Source: Cyprinodon diabolis (lineage: Eukaryota; Chordata; Actinopteri; Cyprinodontiformes; Cyprinodontidae). From it: 64,000 bases of DNA. Both the position numbers and the translations under genes were made by a program. Below the pieces are notes generated by a model. The model was given only the letters and a program-made list of their open reading frames with translations, was not told the origin of the DNA and did no database searches. The DNA is taken from positions 1 to 64,000 of the forward strand of contig JARPUW010000310.1 in assembly GCA_030533445.1 (NCBI GenBank). Reading direction: 5' to 3'. The first letter of the stretch is position 1. Every line of letters starts with the position of its first letter. Positions 6,446 to 19,292 of the stretch are shown piece after piece.

Positions 6446-9400
6446 GGACTCACACAATGTCTTCAGAATTACGGTAGGATTAATACTTTTCCTTAAAAAC
6501 CCTCCAGACCAACCTAAAGTCGATGAGAGTTTCAGCCTTTCTCTATTCTTTTTGAGCTGAAGATGGGAGAGAAACGAATCAGACTATGTGTTTTCAACTC
6601 GTCATAAATATTTTTCTGAATGACACACATACACCAAAGTTGGTATAGTTGGAGTCGAAGGATTGCTGATGCTCATGGTGAAAATGTTTTTTGAATAACT
6701 CATACGGTTTTTGATCAGTAGTCGTTTGTTCGGTGCCGTTCTTCCCATACAAAAAAGCCTGGGAAGAAGAAACCAATAGTGAGTGCAGCTGTTGTCTGTG
6801 TCAGTGAGAGGCTCGTTAAGCGTTGTCAAGGTTACCAAGCTTCAAACAGATTTTACCTCTGCTGTTTTAAACAGCACATATTAATCTAATGGAGGGTGAA
6901 AGGACTGATTTAACATTGGGAAATGGATACTATATGACTGCTGTCCATGACACTTCCCTTGCCACTCAGCACTGATAGACTTTCAAAATAAGACTCCAGG
7001 GACCCTACAAAATAAAAGCCTCTATATTTTTTACATATATTTATTGCCCTATATGGCTCAACATTATGACCCAAACTCAACCCCGTTTTAGAGAATAGAC
7101 TCTAGGAGACTGTTTAAAACACACCCTATAGCAAATTTCAAAATAAAAGCCTCCCATTTCCGCTTCATCTACTGCCCTAATAACATGGAAAAAGAGTGAT
7201 TTAACAATTGGAAAGTAATCAACTATCATTGACGGGTCTGAACATTTTCCATAAACACAACTCTGTTGGACTTTCAAAATAAGACTCCAGCGACCCTACA
7301 AAATAAAAGCCTCTAGATTATACTAATGCATTAATTGATGCAAATGGCTCAACATTATGACCCAAACTCTTCCAGGTTGTTTTTATTAGACTCTAGTGAC
7401 CTTTTCAAAACACACCCCAGAGCAAATTTCACAATAAAAGTCTCCCATTTACTCTGTAATACAGCAACTATTCACCTAATAACATGGAAAACCAGTGATT
7501 TAACATTTGGAAATGGATTCTATATCACTGCTGGGCGTGACCCATCTTTTGATGCACATTCATGATAGACTTTCAAAATAAGACTACAAGGACTCTACAG
7601 AATAAAAGCCTCTTCCTTATACACACTCATACATTCTGGCATATTGCTCATTGCCATTGGTGATTTCATCACTGCAATGGCTCTTAGAAGGCGGGCGGAG
7701 CCCGCCAATGGTAACAGGCGGGCGGAGCCCGCCAAAGGTGATTACATCACTGCAATGGCTCTTAGCAGGCGGGCGGAGCCCGCCATTGGTGATTTCATCA
7801 CTGCAATGGCTCTTAGAAGGCGGGCAGAGCCCGCCATTGGTGATTTTTTTCTTCACTGAGATGGCTCCTAGCAGGCGGGCGAAGCCCGCCAACTGGGCTT
7901 TACCCACTGTGTTTCAATATGGACAACCCATATTACCCTTGTGCATCATACGCTGTGCACGTCTATTTCCCAGATTTCAGCACAAGTGGCACACAGCTCT
8001 CTTTGCCCATGAACTTGCCCTCTTTCCTTCCCTCAGCAGCCCTCAAAGGCGTAAGCAGTTGGTCTGGGGAGCCCCGACGTCACTTGCCAGGGCCGTATTG
8101 GCCCGGTTCCCCAGACGGGCAGTAGGTGGCCCCCCTCAAAATTTCTTTAGAAATTTTCTAGTTATTATAATTCTCCCGTATACCCAAAACTTCGGCGCGT
8201 AACTAGTCCCGCACGGTTTGGCGGATCGGGCCCAAAGTTGGCACACGCGTCGGGACCAATGGGGTGATGTGTGCTTGTATAAAACTTTCTCATTAGTCCG
8301 AAGGTTTGCGAATTATTAGCGAAAACGTCGCAAAAAAATCCCATAGGAAATGAATGGGGAGAGGAAAAAAAAAGCATAAAAAACAGCACTTCACTGTGTC
8401 GCCATACATTCACCTAGAAAAACAGTTTGAAGCTCAGTTTGTAGATAAATCCTTCGTCTATTTAAAACTGAAGACGGTATGTTGATAACTGCTACGGTTT
8501 TTGTATAATCAGACCTCAAGCGCCACAAAGTTTTAGCAAAATCCAGCCTGCTAGAGTGGAGCAACTGAAAAGCTAGAGTGTGAGGCAGGCGTTTTTTAAA
8601 CACAAAAAAACATTTTAAACTCGCCCTCACGGCCACATATTTATAGCTAGAGTCACCATTTTTGGTCAGTTTGTAGACTGAAATCTCTGGACCCACACAA
8701 TATCTTCGGAATTACGGTAGGATTAATACTTTTCCTTAAAAACCCTCCAGACCGACCTAAAGTCGATGAAAATCAGAGCCGTTTTTCATTGGTTTTGGAG
8801 CAGAAGAGGGGAGAAAAACGAATCCGACTATGTGTTTTAAACTCGTCATAAATATTTTTCTGAATGACACACATACACCAAAGTTGGCATAGTTGGAGTC
8901 GAAGGATGACTGACGCTCACGGTGAAAAAATTTTTTGAATAACTCATACGGTTTTTGCTCAGCAGTCGTTTGTTCGGAGGACATTTTAAGCACCTGAAAG
9001 CTGAGTGACAGTGACCTGCTGCAGCTAGCTCAATTAGAAGCTTAGGTGTGATGAAACGTTTTTTCTTTTTCTTTCTCTTCCCATTCAGTTTGTAGATGAC
9101 CTACAGCCATGAAAGTTACTCCAATTGAAGACAAGATATAGCTGTGGCTTAGATAAAAAGAATTTTTCAGATACCTTTTACGGTTTTTACTCAGCAGTCG
9201 TTTGTTCGGAGGGGTGCTTTAGCAGCTAAAAGGTGAGTGAGAGTGAGGTCCTGCAGTTCAAACAAAGGGAGGAGCAGGTGGGCCAACCATTTTGTTTGTG
9301 CTTCGTTTTGGGTTGTGAAAGACCTACAGACATGAAGGTTACCCCAGTCTGAGACAAAGGATAGATGTTGCTTTCACTGAAAGAATTTTTCAGATATCTT

Positions 9401-9614
9401 TTACGGTTTTTGCTCAGCAGTCGTTTGTTCGGAGGGTAAGCACCTGGAAGCTAGCTGACAGTTAGCTTCTGCAGCAGCCTGCTAGAGTGCAGCTGCTGAA
9501 ATCTTAGTGTGAGGCGGCCATTTTTTTAAGATCAAACATCTTATTCTCGCCCTCACGGCCACATATTTGGAGCTACAGTCACCATTTTTGGTCAGTTTGT
9601 AGACTGAAACCTCT
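6446..9614 (+). repeat. Unit copy 3 (type A, 3169 bp)
   Basis: The hairpin cluster spans 7690-7890 and there is no minisatellite. Private or rare changes include CTTCAGAATT near 6462 and CATTTTCCATAAACAC near 7242. It carries CAGCGACCCTAC near 7288 (shared with copies 2, 12, 14 and 18) and AACGAATCCGAC near 8818, also seen in copies 6, 10, 17, 19 and 20. Confidence 0.97.
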
Positions 9615-12600
9615 GGACTCACACAATGTCTTCGGAATTACGGTAGGATTAATACTTTTCCTTAAAAACCCTCCAGACCAACCTAAAGTCGATGAGAGTT
9701 TCAGCCTTTCTCTATTCTTTTTGAGCTGAAGATGGGAGAGAAACGAATCAGACTATGTGTTTTCAACTCGTCATAAATATTTTTCTGAATGACACACATA
9801 CACCAAAGTTGGTATAGTTGGAGTCGAAGGATTGCTGATGCTCATGGTGAAAATGTTTTTTGAATAACTCATACGGTTTTTGATCAGTAGTCGTTTGTTC
9901 GGTGCCGTTCTTCCCATACAAAAAAGCCTGGGAAGAAGAAACCAATAGTGAGTGCAGCTGTTGTCTGTGTCAGTGAGAGGCTCGTTAAGCGTTGTCAAGG
10001 TTACCAAGCTTCAAACAGATTTTACCTCTGCTGTTTTAAACAGCACATATTAATCTAATGGAGGGTGAAAGGACTGATTTAACATTGGGAAATGGATAGT
10101 ATATGACTGCTGTACATGACACTTCCCTTGCCACTCAGCACTGATAGACTTTCAAAATAAGACTCCAGGGACCCTACAAAATAAAAGCCTCCATATTTTT
10201 TACATATATTTATTGCTCTATATGGCTCAACATTATGACCCAAACTCAACCCCGTTTTAGAGAATAGACTCTAGGAGACTGTTTAAAACACACCCTATAG
10301 CAAATTTCAAAATAAAAGCCTCCCATTTCCGCTTCATCTACTGCCCTAATAACATGGAAAAAGAGTGATTTAACGATTGGAAAGTAATCAACTATCATTG
10401 ACGGGTCTGAACATTTTCTATAAACACAACTCTGTTGGACTTTCAAAATAAGACTCCAGGGACCCTACAAAATAAAAGCCTCTAGATTATAGTAATGCAT
10501 TAATTGATGCAAATGGCTCAACATTATGACCCAAACTCTTCCAGGTTGTTTTTATTAGACTCTAGTGACCTTTTCAAAACACACCCCAGAGCAAATTTCA
10601 CAATAAAAGTCTCCCATTTACTCTGTAATACAGCAACTATTCACCTAATAACATGGAAAACCAGTGATTTAACATTTGGAAATGGATTCTATATCACTGC
10701 TGGGCGTGACCCATCTTTTGATGCACATTCATGATAGACTTTCAAAATAAGACTACAAGGACTCTACAGAATAAAAGCCTCTTCCTTATACACACTCATA
10801 CATTCTGGCATATTGCTCATTGCCATTGGTGATTTCATCACTGCAATGGCTCTTAGAAGGCGGGCGGAGCCCGCCAATGGTAACAGGCGGGCGGAGCCCG
10901 CCAAAGGTGATTACATCACTGCAATGGCTCTTAGCAGGCGGGCGGAGCCCGCCATTGGTGATTTCATCACTGCAATGGCTCTTAGAAGGCGGGCAGAGCC
11001 CGCCATTGGTGATTTTTTTCTTCACTGAGATGGCTCCTAGCAGGCGGGCGAAGCCCGCCAACTGGGCTTTACCCACTGTGTTTCAATATGGACAACCCAT
11101 ATTACCCTTGTGCATCATACGCTGTGCACGTCTATTTCCCAGATTTCAGCACAAGTGGCACACAGCTCTCTTTGCCCATGAACTTGCCCTCTTTCCTTCC
11201 CTCAGCAGCCCTCAAAGGCGTAAGCAGTTGGTCTGGGGAGCCCCGACGTCACTTGCCAGGGCCGTATTGGCCCGGTTCCCCAGACGGGCAGTAGGTGGCC
11301 CCCCTCAAAATTTCTTTAGAAATTTTCTAGTTATTATTATTATAATTCTCCCGTATACCCAAAACTTCGGCACCTAACTAGTCCCGCACGGTTTGGCGGA
11401 TCGGGCCCAAAGTTGGCACACGCGTCGGGACCAATGGGGTGATGTGTGCTTGTATAAAACTTTCTCATTAGTCCGAAGGTTTGCGAATTATTAGCGAAAA
11501 CGTCGCAAAAAAATCCCATAGGAAATGAATGGGGAGAGGGAAAAAAAAGCATAAAAAACAGCACTTCACTGTGTCGGCATACATTCACCTAGAAAAACAG
11601 TTTGAAGCTCAGTTTGTAGATAAATCCTTCGTCTATTTAAAACTGAAGACGGTATGTTGATAACTGCTACGGTTTTTGTATAATCAGACCTCAAGCGCCA
11701 CAAAGTTTTAGCAAAATCCAGCCTGCTAGAGTGGAGCAACTGAAAAGCTAGAGTGTGAGGCAGGCGTTTTTTAAACACAAAAAAACATTTTAAACTCGCC
11801 CTCACGGCCACATATTTATAGCTAGAGTCACCATTTTTGGTCAGTTTGTAGACTGAAATCTCTGGACCCACACAATATCTTCGGAATTACGGTAGGATTA
11901 ATACTTTTCCTTAAAAACCCTCCAGACCGACCTAAAGTCGATGAAAATCAGAGCAGTTTTTCATTGGTTTTGGAGCAGAAGAGGGGAGAAAAACGAATCA
12001 GACTATGTGTTTTCAAGTCGTCATAAATATTTTTCTGAATGACACACATACACCAAAGTTGGCATAGTTGGAGTCGAAGGATGGCTGACGCTCACGGTGA
12101 AAGAATTTTTTGAATAACTCATACGGTTTTTGCTCAGCAGTCGTTTGTTCGGAGGACATTTTAAGCACCTCAAAGCTGGGTGAGTGACCTGCTGCAGCTA
12201 GCTCAATTAGAAGCTCATGTGTGACGAAACGTTTTTTCTTTTTCTTTCTCTTCCCATTCAGGTTGTAGATGACCTACAGCCATGAAAGTTACTCCAATTG
12301 AAGACAAGATATAGCTGTCGCTTAGATAAAAATAATTTTTGAGATACCTTTTATGGTTTTTACTCAGCAGTCGTTTGTTCGGAGGGGTGCTTTAGCAGCT
12401 GAAAGGTGAGTGAGAGTGAGGTCCTGCAGTTAAAAGAAAGGGAGTAGCAGGTGGGCCAACCATTTTGTTTTTGCTTCGTTTTGGGTTGTGAAAGACCTAC
12501 AGACATGAAGGTTACCCCAGTCTGAGACAAAGGATAGATGTTGCTTTCACTGAAAGAATTTTTCAGATACCTTTTACGGTTTTTGCTCAGCAGTCGTTTG

Positions 12601-12787
12601 TTCGGAGGGTAAGCACCTGGAAGCTAGCTGACAGTTAGCTTCTGCAGCAGCCTGCTAGAGTGCAGCTGCTGAAATCTTAGTGTGAGGCGGCCATTTTTTT
12701 AAGATCAAACATCTTATTCTCGCCCTCACGGCCACATATTTGGACCTACAGTCACCATTTTTGGTCAGTTTGTAGACTGAAACCTCT
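9615..12787 (+). repeat. Unit copy 4 (type A turning diverged at the 3' end, 3173 bp)
   Basis: Hairpins span 10859-11059 and there is no minisatellite, but the ATT site is longer (TAGTTATTATTATTATAATTC). TGTACATGAC, TTGCTCTATATGG and ATTATAGTAATG ally its middle with copies 7 and 11. From about 11,955 onward it is unusually diverged (GAGCAGTTTTTC, TTTTCAAGTCG, GGATGGCTGACG, GTTTTTAC context with TTTATGG), leading into the diverged copy 5. Confidence 0.96.
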
Positions 12788-14031
12788 GGACTCACACAAT
12801 GTCTTCGGAATTACGGTAGGATTAATACTTTTCCTTAAAAACCCTCCAGACCAACCTAAAGTCGATGAGTTTCAGCCTTTCTCCATTCTTTTTAAGCTGA
12901 AGATGGGCGAAAAACGAATCAGACTATGTGTTTTCAAGTCGTCATAAATATTGTTCTGAATGACACACATACACCAAAGTTGGTATAGTTGGAGTCGAAG
13001 GATTGCTGATGCTCATGGTGAAATTTTTTTTTTAATAACTCATACGGTTTTTGCTCAGCAGTCGTTTGTTCGGTGCCGTTCTTCCCATACAAAAAAGCCT
13101 GGGAAGAAGAAACCAATAGTGAGTGCAGCTGTTGTCTGTGTCAGTGAGAGGCTCATTAAGCGTTGTCAAGGTTACCAAGCTTCAAACAGATTTTACCTCT
13201 GCTGTTTTAAACAGCACATATTAATCTAATGGAGGGTGAAAGCACTGATTTAACATTGGGAAATGGATACTATATGACTGCCGTCCATGACACTTCCCTT
13301 GCCACTCAGCACTGTTAGACTTTCAAAATAAGACTCCAGGGACCCTTCAAAATAAAAGCCTCTATATTTTTTTTACATATATTTATTGCCCTATATGGCT
13401 CAACATTATGACCCAAACTCAACCCCATTTTAGAGAATAGACTCTAGGAGACTGTTTAAAACACACCCTATGGCAAATTTCAAAATAAAAGCCTCCCATT
13501 TCCGCTTCATCTACTGCCCTAATAAAATGGAAAAAGAGTGATTTAACGATTGGAAAGTCATCAACTATCATTGATGGGTCTGAACATTTTCTCTAAACAC
13601 AACTCTGTTGGACTTTCAAAATAAGACTCCAGGGACCCTACAAAATAAAAGCCTCTAGATTATACTAATGCATTAATTGATGCAAATGGCTCAACATTAT
13701 GACCCAAACTCTTCCAGGTTGTTTTTATTAGACTCTAGTGACCTTTAAAAAACACACCCCAGAGCAAATTTCACAATAAAAGTCCCCCATTTACTCTGTA
13801 ATACAGGAACTATTCACCTAATAACATGGAAAACCAGTGATTTAACATTTGGAAATGGATTCTATATCACTGCTGGGCATGACCCATCTATAGATGCACT
13901 TCCATGATAGACTTTCAAAATAAGACTACAGGGACTCTACAAAATAAAAGCCTCTTCCTTATACACACTCATACATTCTGGCATATTGCTTATAGCCATT
14001 TGTAATTTCATCACTGCAATGGCTCTTAGAA

Positions 14032-14260
14032 GGCGGGCGGAGCCCGCCATTGGTGATTTCATCACTGCAATGGCTGTTAGGAGGCGGGCGGAGCCCGCCA
14101 ATGGTGATTTTTTTCATCACTGCAATGGCTCCTAGCAGGCGGGCGGAGCCCGCCATTGGTGATTTCATCACTGCAATGGCTCTTAGCAGGCGGGCAATGC
14201 CCGCCATTGGGGATTTTTTTCATCGCTGCAAGGGCTCCTAGCAGGCGGGCGGAGCCCACC
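14032..14260. repeat. GC-hairpin cluster, variant five-hairpin form
   Basis: Hairpins begin at 14032, 14083, 14138, 14189 and 14244 (spacings 51, 55, 51, 55). The fourth has loop AAT with both arms intact (GGCGGGC-AAT-GCCCGCC), a loop seen nowhere else in the window; the fifth has a mismatched GCCCACC arm. The 51/55 alternation suggests it grew by duplicating a two-hairpin block. Confidence 0.9.
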
Positions 14261-14533
14261 AACTGAGCTTTACCCACTGCGGTTCAATATGGACAACCCA
14301 TATTACCCTTGTGCATCATACGCTGTGCACGTCTATTACCCAGATTTCAGCACAGGTGGCACACAGCTCTCTTTGCCCATGACCTAGCCCTCTTTCCTTC
14401 CCTCAGCAGCCCTCAAAGGCATAAGCAGTTGGTCTGGGGAGCCCCGACATCACTTGCCAGGGCCGTATTGGCCCGGTTCCCCAGACGGGCAGTAGGTGGC
14501 CCCCCTCAAAATTTCTTTAGAAATTTTCTAGTT

Positions 14534-14677
14534 GGGGGGCCACATGCCGAAGGCATGGCCCACCTACTACTATTGCACATATTTATTCCGCGTATTATTG
14601 GGGGGCCACATGCCGAAGGCATGGCCCACCTACTACTATTGCACATATTTATTCCGCGTATTATTATTATTATTATA
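14534..14677. repeat. Hairpin minisatellite, 2 copies (copy 5)
   Basis: Copies begin at 14534 and 14600 (period 66), followed by an ATT run. Base for base this array looks the same as those in copies 2 and 8, although the 5' half of copy 5 is strongly diverged, so the array may have been homogenised separately from its surroundings. Confidence 0.95.
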
Positions 14678-16122
14678 ATTCTCCCGTATACCCAAAACTT
14701 CGGCACGTAACTAGTCCCGCACGGTTTGGCGGATCGGGCCCAAAGTTGGCACACGCGTCGGGACCAATGGGGTGATGTGTGCTTGTATAAAACTTTCTCA
14801 TTAGTCCGAAGGTTTGCGAATTATTAGCGAAAACGTCGCAAAAAAATCCCATAGGAAATGAATGGGGAGAGGAAAAAAAAAGCATAAAAAACAGCACTTC
14901 ACTGTGTCGGCATACATTCACCTAGAAAAACAGTTTGAAGCTCAGTTTGTAGATAAATCCTTCGTCTATTTAAAACTGAAGACGGTATGTTGATAACTGC
15001 TACGGTTTTTGTATAATCAGACCTCAAGCGCCACAAAGTTTTAGCAAAATCCAGCCTGCTAGAGTGGAGCAACTGAAAAGCTAGAGTGTGAGGCAGGCGT
15101 TTTTTAAACACAAAAAAACATTTTAAACTCGCCCTCACGGCCACATATTTATAGCTAGAGTCACCATTTTTGGTCAGTTTGTAGACTGAAATCTCTGGAC
15201 CCACACAATATCTTCGGAATTACGGTAGGATTAATACTTTTCCTTAAAAACCCTCCAGACCGACCTAAAGTCGATGAAAATCAGAGCCGTTTTTCATTGG
15301 TTTTGGAGCAGAAGAGGGGAGAAAAACGAATCAGACTATGTGTTTTAAACTCGTCATAAATATTTTTCTGAATGACACACATACACCAAAGTTGGCATAG
15401 TTGGAGTCGAAGGATGGCTGACGCTCACGGTGAAAAAATATTTTGAATAACTCATACGGTTTTTGCTCAGCAGTCGTTTGTTCGGAGGACATTTTAAGCA
15501 GCTGAAAGCTGGGGGAGAGTGTCCTGCTGCAGCTAGCTCAATTAGAAGATCAGGTGTGACAAAACGTTTTTTCTTTTTCTTTCTCTTCCCATTCAGGTTG
15601 TAGATGACCTACAGCCATGAAAGTTACTCCAATTGAAGACAAGATATAGCTGTCGCTTAGATAAAAATAATTTTTCAGATACCTTTTACGGTTTTTACTC
15701 AGCAGTCGTTTGTTCGGAGGGGTGCTTTAGCAGCTAAAAGGTGAGTGAGAGTGAGGTCCTGCAGTTCAAACAAAGGGAGGAGCAGGTGGGCCAACCATTT
15801 TGTTTGTGCTTCGTTTTGGGTTGTGAAAGACCTACAGACATGAAGGTTACCCCAGTCTGAGACAAAGGATAGATGTTGCTTTCACTGAAAGAATTTTTCA
15901 GATATCTTTTACGGTTTTTGCTCAGCAGTCGTTTGTTCGGAGGGTAAGCACCTGGAAGCTAGCTGACAGTTAGCTTCTGCAGCAGCCTGCTAGAGTGCAG
16001 CTGCTGAAATCTTAGTGTGAGGCGGCCATTCTTTTAAGATCAAACATCTTATTCTCGCCCTCACGGCCACATATTTGGAGCTACAGTCACCATTTTTGGT
16101 CAGTTTGTAGACTGAAACCTCT

Positions 16123-19100
16123 GGACTCACACAATGTCTTCGGAATTACGGTAGGATTAATACTTTTCCTTAAAAACCGTCCAGACCAACCTAAAGTCGA
16201 TGAGAGTTTCAGCCTTTCTCTATTCTTTTTGAGCTGAAGATGGGAGAGAAACGAATCAGACTATGTGTTTTCAACTCGTCATAAATATTTTTCTGAATGA
16301 CACACATACACCAAAGTTGGTATAGTTGGAGTCGAAGGATTGCTGATGCTCATGGTGAAAATGTTTTTTGAATAACTCATACGGTTTTTGATCAGTAGTC
16401 GTTTGTTCGGTGCCGTTCTTCCCATACAAAAAAGCCTGGGAAGAAGAAACCAATAGTGAGTGCAGCTGTTGTCTGTGTCAGTGAGAGGCTCGTTAAGCGT
16501 TGTCAAGGTTACCAAGCTTCAAACAGATTTTACCTCTGCTGTTTTAAACAGCACATATTAATCTAATGGAGGGTGAAAGGACTGATTTAACATTGGGAAA
16601 TGGATACTATATGACTGCTGTCCATGACACTTCCCTTGCCACTCAGCACTGATAGACTTTCAAAATAAGACTCCAGGGACCCTACAAAATAAAAGCCTCT
16701 ATATTTTTTACATATATTTATTGCCCTATATGGCTCAACATTATGACCCAAACTCAACCCCGTTTTAGAGAATAGACTCTAGGAGACTGTTTAAAACACA
16801 CCCTGTAGCAAATTTCAAAATAAAAGCCTCCCATTTCCGCTTCATCTACTGCCCTAATAACATGGAAAAAGAGTGATTTAACGATTGGAAAGTAATCAAC
16901 TATCATTGACGGGTCTGAACATTTTCTATAAACACAACTCTGTTGGACTTTCAAAATAAGACTCCAGGGACCCTACAAAATAAAAGCCTCTAGATTATAC
17001 TAATGCATTAATTGATGCAAATGGCTCAACATTATGACCCAAACTCTTCCAGGTTGTTTTTATTAGACTCTAGTGACCTTTTCAAAACACACCCAGAGCA
17101 AATTTCACAATAAAAGTCTCCCATTTACTCTGTAATACAGCAACTATTCACCTAATAACATGGAAAACCAGTGATTTAACATTTGGAAATGGATTCTATA
17201 TCACTGCTGGGCGTGACCCATCTTTTGATGCACATTCATGATAGACTTTCAAAATAAGACTACAAGGACTCTACAGAATAAAAGCCTCTTCCTTATACAC
17301 ACTCATACATTCTGGCATATTGCTCATTGCCATTGGTGATTTCATCACTGCAATGGCTCTTAGAAGGCGGGCGGAGCCCGCCAATGGTAACAGGCGGGCG
17401 GAGCCCGCCAAAGGTGATTACATCACTGCAATGGCTCTTAGCAGGCGGGCGGAGCCCGCCATTGGTGATTTCATCACTGCAATGGCTCTTAGAAGGCGGG
17501 CAGAGCCCGCCATTGGTGATTTTTTTCTTCACTGAGATGGATCCCAGAAGGCGGGCGAAGCCCGCAAACTGGGCTTTACCCACTGTGTTTCAATATGGAC
17601 AACCCATATTACCCTTGTGCATCATACGCTGTGCACGTCTATTTCCCAGATGTCAGCACAAGTGGCACACAGCTCTCTTTGCCCATGAACTTGCCCTCTT
17701 TCCTTCCCTCAGCAGCCCTCAAAGGCGTAAGCAGTTGGTCTGGGGAGCCCCGACGTCACTTGCCAGGGCCGTATTGGCCCGGTTCCCAAGACGGGCAGTA
17801 GGTGGCCCCCCTCAAAATTTCTTTAGAAATTTTCTAGTTATTATTATAATTCTCCCGTATACCCAAAACTTCGGCGCGTAACTAGTCCCGCACGGTTTGG
17901 CGGATCGGGCCCAAAGTTGGCACACGCGTCGGGACCAATGGGGTGATGTGTGCTTGTATAAAACTTTCTCATTAGTCCGAAGGTTTGCGAATTATTAGCG
18001 AAAACGTCGCAAAAAAATCCCATAGGAAATGAATGGGGAGAGGAAAAAAAAAGCATAAAAAACAGCACTTCACTGTGTCGGCATACATTCACCTAGAAAA
18101 ACAGTTTGAAGCTCAGTTTGTAGATAAATCCTTCGTCTATTTAAAACTGAAGACGGTATGTTGATAACTGCTACGGTTTTTGTATAATCAGACCTCAAGC
18201 GCCACAAAGTTTTAGCAAAATCCAGCCTGCTAGAGTGGAGCAACTGAAAAGCTAGAGTGTGAGGCAGGCGTTTTTTAAACACAAAAAAACATTTTAAACT
18301 CGCCCTCACGGCCACATATTTATAGCTAGAGTCACCATTTTTGGTCAGTTTGTAGACTGAAATCTCTGGACCCACACAATATCTTCGGAATTACGGTAGG
18401 ATTAATACTTTTCCTTAAAAACCCTCCAGACCGACCTAAAGTCGATGAAAATCAGAGCCGTTTTTCATTGGTTTTGGAGCAGAAGAGGGGAGAAAAACGA
18501 ATCCGACTATGTGTTTTAAACTCGTCATAAATATTTTTCTGAATGACACACATACACCAAAGTTGGCATAGTTGGAGTCGAAGGATGACTGACGCTCACG
18601 GTGAAAAAATTTTTTGAATAACTCATACGGTTTTTGCTCAGCAGTCGTTTGTTCGGAGGACATTTTAAGCACCTGAAAGCTGAGTGACAGTGACCTGCTG
18701 CAGCTAGCTCAATTAGAAGCTTAGGTGTGATGAAACGTTTTTTCTTTTTCTTTCTCTTCCCATTCAGTTTGTAGATGACCTACAGCCATGAAAGTTACTC
18801 CAATTGAAGACAAGATATAGCTGTCGCTTAGATAAAAAGAATTTTTCAGATACCTTTTACGGTTTTTACTCAGCAGTCGTTTGTTCGGAGGGGTGCTTTA
18901 GCAGCTAAAAGGTGAGTGAGAGTGAGGTCCTGCAGTTCAAACAAAGGGAGGAGCAGGTGGGCCAACCATTTTGTTTGTGCTTCGTTTTGGGTTGTGAAAG
19001 ACCTACAGACATGAAGGTTACCCCAGTCTGAGACAAAGGATAGATGTTGCTTTCACTGAAAGAATTTTTCAGATATCTTTTACGGTTTTTGCTCAGCAGT

Positions 19101-19292
19101 CGTTTGTTCGGAGGGTAAGCACCTGGAAGCTAGCTGACAGTTAGCTTCTGCAGCAGCCTGCTAGAGTGCAGCTGCTGAAATCTTAGTGTGAGGCGGCCAT
19201 TTTTTAAGATCAAACATCTTATTCTCGCCCTCACGGCCACATATTTGGAGCTACAGTCACCATTTTTGGTCAGTTTGTAGACTGAAACCTCT
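16123..19292 (+). repeat. Unit copy 6 (type A, 3170 bp)
   Basis: Hairpins span 17366-17566; the last has arm GCCCGCA, one mismatch. GATGGATCCCAGAAG near 17535 is shared with copies 9, 16 and 20. CCGTCCAG and CCCTGTAGC are shared with copies 1 and 19. AATCCGAC near 18500 and the shortened CCATTTTTTAAGATC near 19197 are shared with copy 10. There is no minisatellite. Confidence 0.97.

Larger units (their letters stand above)
12788..16122 (+). repeat. Unit copy 5 (type B, most diverged copy, 3335 bp)
   Basis: This copy differs most from the rest. It has a T-run near 13025, TTTTTGCTCAGCAG in place of the GATCAGTAG form near 13050, an extended T-run near 13370, and many substitutions through 14,300. 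Five hairpins are present in a different order from type A. Two minisatellite copies follow. Its 3' end (AAAATATTTTGAATAAC near 15435, GAAGATCAGGTGTGACAAAA, CCATTCTTTTAAG near 16027) matches the 3' end of copy 18. Confidence 0.96.

Noticed and set aside
7335..7565. 76-codon frame present in copies 3, 4, 7, 10, 11, 12, 14 and 15 only
   Set aside because: It exists only where a C-run has four rather than three C (CACCCCAGAGC versus CACCCAGAGC); a one-base indel polymorphism opens or closes it, so it is not a maintained gene.
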